The notes under the pieces: model-generated
Database searches by the model: none
What the model was told of the DNA's origin: nothing
The model's input: the letters and a program-made list of their open reading frames with translations, nothing else
Translations under genes and position numbers: made by a program
Shown here: positions 59,283-64,000 of the stretch, piece by piece
How positions within the stretch are numbered: position 1 is the first letter of the stretch
Layout: every line of letters starts with the position of its first letter
NCBI GenBank assembly: GCA_008711295.1
Contig: VUYV01000227.1
Location: forward strand, 1,236,535 to 1,300,534
DNA length: 64,000 bases
Direction of reading: 5' to 3'
From: Anarhynchus alexandrinus
Lineage: Eukaryota; Chordata; Aves; Charadriiformes; Charadriidae

Positions 59283-59854
59283 TGTGTGGGGTCTGGATGG
59301 GATGGAGGTAAATTTCCCCCTTATAGTGTTGTGCTTTGTATTTGTAGCTCGAACGCTGCTGATGGACACACCTGCATTTCGGCAACTGCTGAGCAGTGCT
59401 CACACAGTATCAAGGCTGTGTCTCCAGCCCCCCGCCCCGCCCCCAATGGCCAGTAGGATGCGGGTGGGCAAGAGCTTGGGAGGGGACAGCTGACCCAAAC
59501 TGATCAGACAGGTATTCCATATCATACGACATCGAGCTCAGCAATAAAAACCATGAGAAAGGAGGAGGAGTAGGGACATTCGTTTTTCAGGCATTTGTCT
59601 TCCAGTGCAACCACTACATACATGGAGGACCTTCTTCCCAGAAAGTGGCTGGCCATCACCTGCTAATGGGAAGTAGAGAATAAATCTTTTTCACATTTCT
59701 TTGCTTTCCTGGGTGGCCTTTGCTTTTCTTTATTTAACTGCCTTTATCTTGACTCATGAGTTTTTAATCTTATTTTCTCCCCCTCTCCTGCTGAGGAGAA
59801 GCGACAGAGCAGCTTGGTGGCCACCTGGAGGCCAACTAAGGTCAGCCCACCACT
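59283..59854 (+). mobile_element. Older solo LTR, same family as at 31.8 kb
   Basis: It starts TGTGTGGGGTCTGGATGG. It then follows the family order: 'gtgttgtgctttgtatttg', 'gggaggggacagctgaccca', 'gtattccatatcatacgaca', 'cagcaataaaaaccatgaga', 'tatttaactgcctttatctt', 'gactcatgagttttt'. It ends near 'ggccaactaaggtcagccca'. The reverse of several of these phrases is visible in the 31.8-kb copy (for example tggtatggaatattccattg). A 5-bp target duplication ACTGA flanks it (59278-59282 and 59855-59859). At 572 bp it is close in length to the first copy (561 bp). The terminal CA has decayed to CACT, so the copy is older. No internal retroviral genes are adjacent. Confidence 0.87.
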
Positions 59855-59988
59855 ACTGAGTGCTTAGTGACATGTAGGAATCTAAATGCAAGCATCCTAT
59901 CCTAAGGGGTCCAAATGCTTTCAAAGATTGATATAAAAGCTGTACGTGTTTTATATGCTAAGGGTTTATGTGTTAAAGCTCTATAAGT

Positions 59989-60043
59989 ACGTATATATAC
60001 ACACATAGACACCTACAGGTATAGGTGTATATATGTATTTGTG
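59989..60043. repeat. TATA/CACA-rich low-complexity tract
   Basis: GTATATATACACACA... and ...GTGTATATATGTATTTGTG form an interrupted dinucleotide tract with some self-complementarity. Confidence 0.85.
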
Positions 60044-60677
60044 TAGCAATAAAGAAATAAAGCTTTAAAGTAACTAGAAGCATACATGCCTAGAAATGTC
60101 CATTTTGATAGAACAGTGCTAATAAAACACCTCCCCACACACCATATTTATGCTATACTTATATGTAGTATTTGGGGGTCCATGCAGAATACTAACAGAG
60201 TAATGTCACCTTTCCTAAATGAAATTTCTAAACAGAATACTGTATAGTGAGAGTTTTCCTGAGAAGCTTAACTCTTATCAATTTCAAATATATTTCACTT
60301 CCTTTGCAGAGGATATTCCTTTATCCATCAATTATCTTTGAGTTTCGTGACAGCTATAAAAGATAGGGCCAGTTAAACAAATTAAGTACAATTAGTCTGG
60401 TTTTGTGAGTATTAGCTTTCAGTGACAGTGAATTTGTGACTAGATCATTATTGGGAAAAGTATCCACAGTATAGTTACAGCACTGTTACTATTTTTTATG
60501 GGAATGAGTGAAAACATTAAGTCAAAACTTAACCGTATGGATTTGCCCAAGACGTAATTGTGATTAGGATATATTAGACACTTCATAAGAAGTAATATCT
60601 AATTCATTAACCAATTAAACAGCTTAATACTTGTTCCCAATATTGCATCATATCTCTAATGATTTATTAATTTACAG

Positions 60678-60717
60678 CATCGAGATCAGCAGCTTTCTCC
60701 TCTACAGAGAGCTCAAG
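60678..60717 (+). other. 40-nt splice-bounded segment, candidate exon
   Basis: Preceded by a branch-point-like 'tctaatg' and 'tttattaatttacag'. Followed by CTCAAG|GTAAGT, a perfect donor (60718-60723). All three frames are open across the 40 nt. A second acceptor-like 'ctctacag' lies inside it. Not assigned to any gene. Confidence 0.2.
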
Positions 60718-63429
60718 GTAAGTCTTCTGGAAGAAGAGGCATGTCTGCAGGATTCCCTGGAGACTTCAAGAGAAGCTATGCCTTTCTTGGAAGCCAGCAA
60801 GCCACAAGGTATTAAACATGTGATTCCACAGCTGAAATTGCAAAATTTTTTATCAGAAACATTGTAGCAAATATTTTGCCTATTGAACATTTTTAGATGG
60901 TGGGATGTATTTGGGGGAACAGCGATTTATTCTACCCATCTGTAGAGAATGAAACTGGACTTTAAAGAATGGGACCAACACTGAAGCCGCATCACTGGCC
61001 TGATGAGCAACCTAACAAATTTGGAAATGATCCAACAAAATATTTGTGTTTCTGTTCCCTGATCCAGTGACTACCTATGTATTTACTTGAGAGAGTCATC
61101 AGGTAAAATAGCATCGGAAGAGGCCACTGGGACCAAGACTCCTCCTTTCTAAGGGAATGACTTCCAAACCAGACTCCAGGTTCCCTCACTTCTCCTGATC
61201 TCATGAATCTTGCTTTCTGTTCTGGTTGGGCCAGATCTATAAGGGTTATAGAGAATGCTATTAGCACTTGCAGCTTTCAGATAGGCACTCTACAGGCAGA
61301 TATGAATCTCAGACTGAGAAGGATATTGGGTCATGATGGTTTAGTTCCTTCCAATAAGTGTGAACAGCTGGATATTGATGTCTGTGCTAAGGTTTAGAAT
61401 TCTTGAACTTTTTTTTCTTAAATTACTACGTTGTCTTCAGGGAGTTAAACTGATCAACACACCTCAAGGCTCTGACCATCCTGCTAGTTGATCTGAAAAA
61501 CCTGCCCAGGCACCACCCTAATTCTGTGCAGCTCTTCTGAGCAAGCAGAGCTCTTCTTATTCAAAATAATTGTTCAGAAGTATTGGCCAAAGACCAATAA
61601 AAAAAGAGGTTACCATGAAAACTGGTAACTGTGGCTTTGTTTGCATTAGTGCACAAGGCTATTCAGAAACTCTATGGTCCTTCTAGAAACCCCTCTGTTT
61701 GGTAACCTTAGCATCAGTGTCTCAGGTGAGGGCAGCTGGGAGATGTCATAATCTCAGGGACACTGGTCAAAAATTAATTATAGGTGATGGGACGATGTGA
61801 AAATACAACTCTTTTTGGTGGGCTCACTTACACAGGTAAAAGCCAGAACTTTTGTTGGAAGCTCATCAGACTTGAAAACAAAGAAGTAGTTATACTTGGG
61901 TAGTTGCTGCATTGTGAGATTTCCTGCTGTTCTTTTAACAACAACCATTAAAAAGGGCCATTCACCTTTTCTATCTGTCTCCTGTAAATGCTCAAAGGTC
62001 TCCAAGGGGGAGGTAATACATCCCTTCTAAAACTGCATTAGCTGTTGTGAGCTGGATATGCTATCGGTGTTATTCTTCCCTAAATCATTGCTTTTCCACA
62101 AACATCTGGGTTTTGTAGCAATCTCATTAATAGCAAATCTTTTGGGGTCCAGGTGGTTGAGGTGTTAAGCTCTTCAAGCAGTCATTGTCATTCTAGAAGT
62201 TAGGAGATCTGTACGCTGTTAGCTGTGTTGCAAAATAGCTACTGGGTAATGAAGCCACCCAGTAGGCACTTCTCTGAGGTGGGTGGATAGCTGGTAAGTC
62301 AGGAGGTGGGGTTTGAGAGTGAGGAGTTTTTTCAGCAGGACAGCAATATTTTATGACTCATACAGACATCATTATGAAATTTAGAAGATGACAGAGGATA
62401 TTTTAAGGGACTCCCTTTCTGGGTCCTGGCAGGAGATGACTGCAGCAGTTCTTTCTATTCTGGAACATCTGTTCATTCTGTGGAGTTTAATATATATACA
62501 AATGGATCTTTTAAAAATCAAAATAGAAATTGAGTCACATGCCTTCTAAATTTCACATGTTTTGACATGACAAAAGTGAATAAAGAACAGTCTCTATTTG
62601 TTATAGCCATACAAATGGTGTTGTATATAAACTGTACACAGTAAAAATATAGTTGTAGCTAGCAGGTATGAAAATGGAATCCAGTAACCTTTCAGTCTAT
62701 GTTCCTTGCCATTAGCATGATTCAAGGGATGCACAGTACTGCATATAAAAATAAATTGCTGTCGTTATTAAAATGGAATACCTAACGTGAAAGGTTTTCT
62801 AAAAAATACTGATGACCCAGCTGTGACAGAGCCAGTATAATTGGCCTTGTTCCAGCACTTTGTACAGTTTGAGTTTTACCCTAAACCACTAAATTTCATC
62901 TGAATAATCATGACTCTTTCAACACCAGAAATGTGATTTTTAAGACTTCCCTCGTTTCTCTGGGGAACAAAAACACTTCACATGCCATGCGCCTAAATAC
63001 AACAGTTGGAATTTTAAGCAACTAGCATTTGCAAGGAAATGAAATGCAATCTAAAGACCAGGACTTTTTCAAAGCAGTTATTTGCAGAATAATAAGGCTT
63101 ACTGGGAACTGCAATGTGCTCTGGGAAAACCCGCAAATAGTAGAGAAATTCACTGAATGGAATATTTATTATTTGCCTAGCTCTAGTCGCTACCTCTCAA
63201 ATTTTTCTGCTACACAAGGGAAACACTGTTTAGTGACCAAGAACATTAGACAAACCCCAGTAACACAACAAACCTTCAGTTTTAGGTATGCTTCGTAGAC
63301 AAGCACAGGATTTAGGTTCGTGTGTGAGACACCCTTCAGAGTTACGGTTTCCAGCTTTGTGTCTTCTGTGACAAAGAGGACCATGATTAATGCAGTATCT
63401 TCCACAATCTGACTGCTCAAAAGAGACGG

Positions 63430-63690
63430 AAAAAACTAAGTAATTTTGTGGCCCAATGGAATTTTTATTAGTTCCCATCCTATCTCTCTTTATTTGCTGA
63501 TCAAGCTGAGCATTTTAAGATCAGTTTTCCAAACTATTGCTATTAGAAAGCTGCTCCAGAATTCAACTCCTCTAATGAAGAGAAGTCGCTTTCCAACTTT
63601 CTGTTTTTCTTTTCTTTTTCCTTTTTTCTCATGAGCAATCTGTATCCATTTGTTCTTATTCCAGTGTTGTCTTTTAGTTTAGCTTACGCT
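63430..63690 (-). mobile_element. Possible ancient CR1/L3-type LINE fragment
   Basis: 'aaagctgctccagaattcaa', 'ctcctctaatgaagagaag' and 'tttgttcttattccagtg' resemble the antisense of an old CR1-like 3' region (ggaagctgttccagagttcaa..., then ttaggaagtttttcct..., then ccattgcttcttgtcct...). Weak and decayed; family and limits are uncertain. Confidence 0.35.
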
Positions 63691-64000
63691 TTTCTTGCTG
63701 TCCTTGACTTCTTGATGCATTTACTCTCTGCTGTGCAGGGCTGAGCACAGTCAAATCCAAAGGCTTCGAAATAGCAAAGCATTCAAATTCAAATCTGCAT
63801 TTAATTTCAATGTGTGTGTAAGAGACATGTCTAAGTTAGAATTTAAGTACATAAGGCTTCATATAGATAAACTGAAATCTGGTTTTAGGGCAAAATATTT
63901 ATCTGACAGTTGTGCCTTTTCAAACATCTGTTAAATCCACATTGCAAACTGGTGTCAATGCCCACACAGTTACGAGGAGAACTAATTCACGAGGATAAGA
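63691..64000. other. Unique DNA at the window edge
   Basis: No feature recognised. Confidence 0.6.

Larger units (their letters stand above)
59855..63429. other. Unique AT-rich DNA, no gene seen
   Basis: Contains a TA/CA/TG-rich tract (59989-60043) and the splice-like segment at 60678-60717. The stretch 62150-62300 has a faint SINE-like look but matches no element well enough to name. No gene was recognised. Confidence 0.5.

Noticed and set aside
62150..62300. Faint tRNA-SINE or MIR-like look (gtggttgaggtgttaagc..., agttaggagatctg) and a CTG|GTAAGT donor
   Set aside because: The box A/box B pattern is too weak to support a SINE, and the splice-bounded segment has stops in all frames.

Overview
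This window looks like non-coding DNA from a bird nuclear genome, most likely a neoavian. The evidence is the repeat content. There are about ten 5'-truncated CR1 LINEs carrying the diagnostic 3' tail (repeats of ATTCTATG, read as 'cattctatgattctatga' or its complement). There are two solo LTRs of an endogenous-retrovirus family familiar from bird genomes, with ends TGTTGTGGTTTAACCCC...CCAGAACA. L1 and Alu-type mammalian repeats are absent, and the base composition is AT-rich and CpG-poor. No bacterial, viral or organellar gene organisation is present.

No protein-coding gene could be supported. The longest open frames are 100-177 codons. They lie across repeats or unique AT-rich DNA, start at arbitrary ATGs, and show no protein family that I recognise. 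The one exception is the reading frame inside the CR1 at 50.1-50.5 kb, which is the C-terminal end of the LINE ORF2. The window is therefore either intergenic (a gene desert) or inside a very long intron. Five places have splice-site-like pairs (5.39, 24.84, 45.12, 47.88 and 60.68 kb). They are recorded at low confidence because RNA data would be needed to decide.

Layout. 0-5 kb: unique AT-rich DNA with a 170-bp GATA/TAGATA microsatellite at 0.93-1.10 kb. 5-12.5 kb: unique DNA, one very old plus-strand CR1 (9.0 kb), a deletion-scarred CR1 tail (11.3 kb) and a long decayed minus-strand CR1 (11.9-12.4 kb). 12.5-31.8 kb: mostly unique DNA with a pyrimidine/purine inverted tract (15.6 kb), a poly-T assembly gap (15.93 kb), a CR1 remnant (26.1 kb) and an assembly scar (27.7 kb). 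31.8-32.36 kb: minus-strand solo LTR with a perfect 5-bp target duplication, next to an ancient CR1-like fragment. 33-41.9 kb: unique DNA. 41.9-44.3 kb: a cluster of three CR1 3' ends, plus a 40-bp inverted repeat built around CR1 tails. 44.3-50 kb: unique DNA, decayed amniote fold-back repeats and a possible second LTR family (49.2-49.6 kb). 50.1-51.3 kb: two minus-strand CR1s. 53.1-53.6 kb: the most CpG-rich segment of the window. 56.3-57.5 kb: a minus-strand CR1 followed by a young plus-strand CR1. 59.28-59.85 kb: a second, older solo LTR of the 31.8-kb family in the opposite orientation. 60-64 kb: unique DNA ending near an ancient CR1-like fragment.

No new biological system was found. The most informative observations are the two paired solo LTRs with target duplications, the CR1-tail inverted repeat at 44.13-44.22 kb, the duplicated sequence around the single N at 27,720, and the unproven splice-like segments. 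Family assignments rest on recognising consensus sequence by eye; no database search was run.
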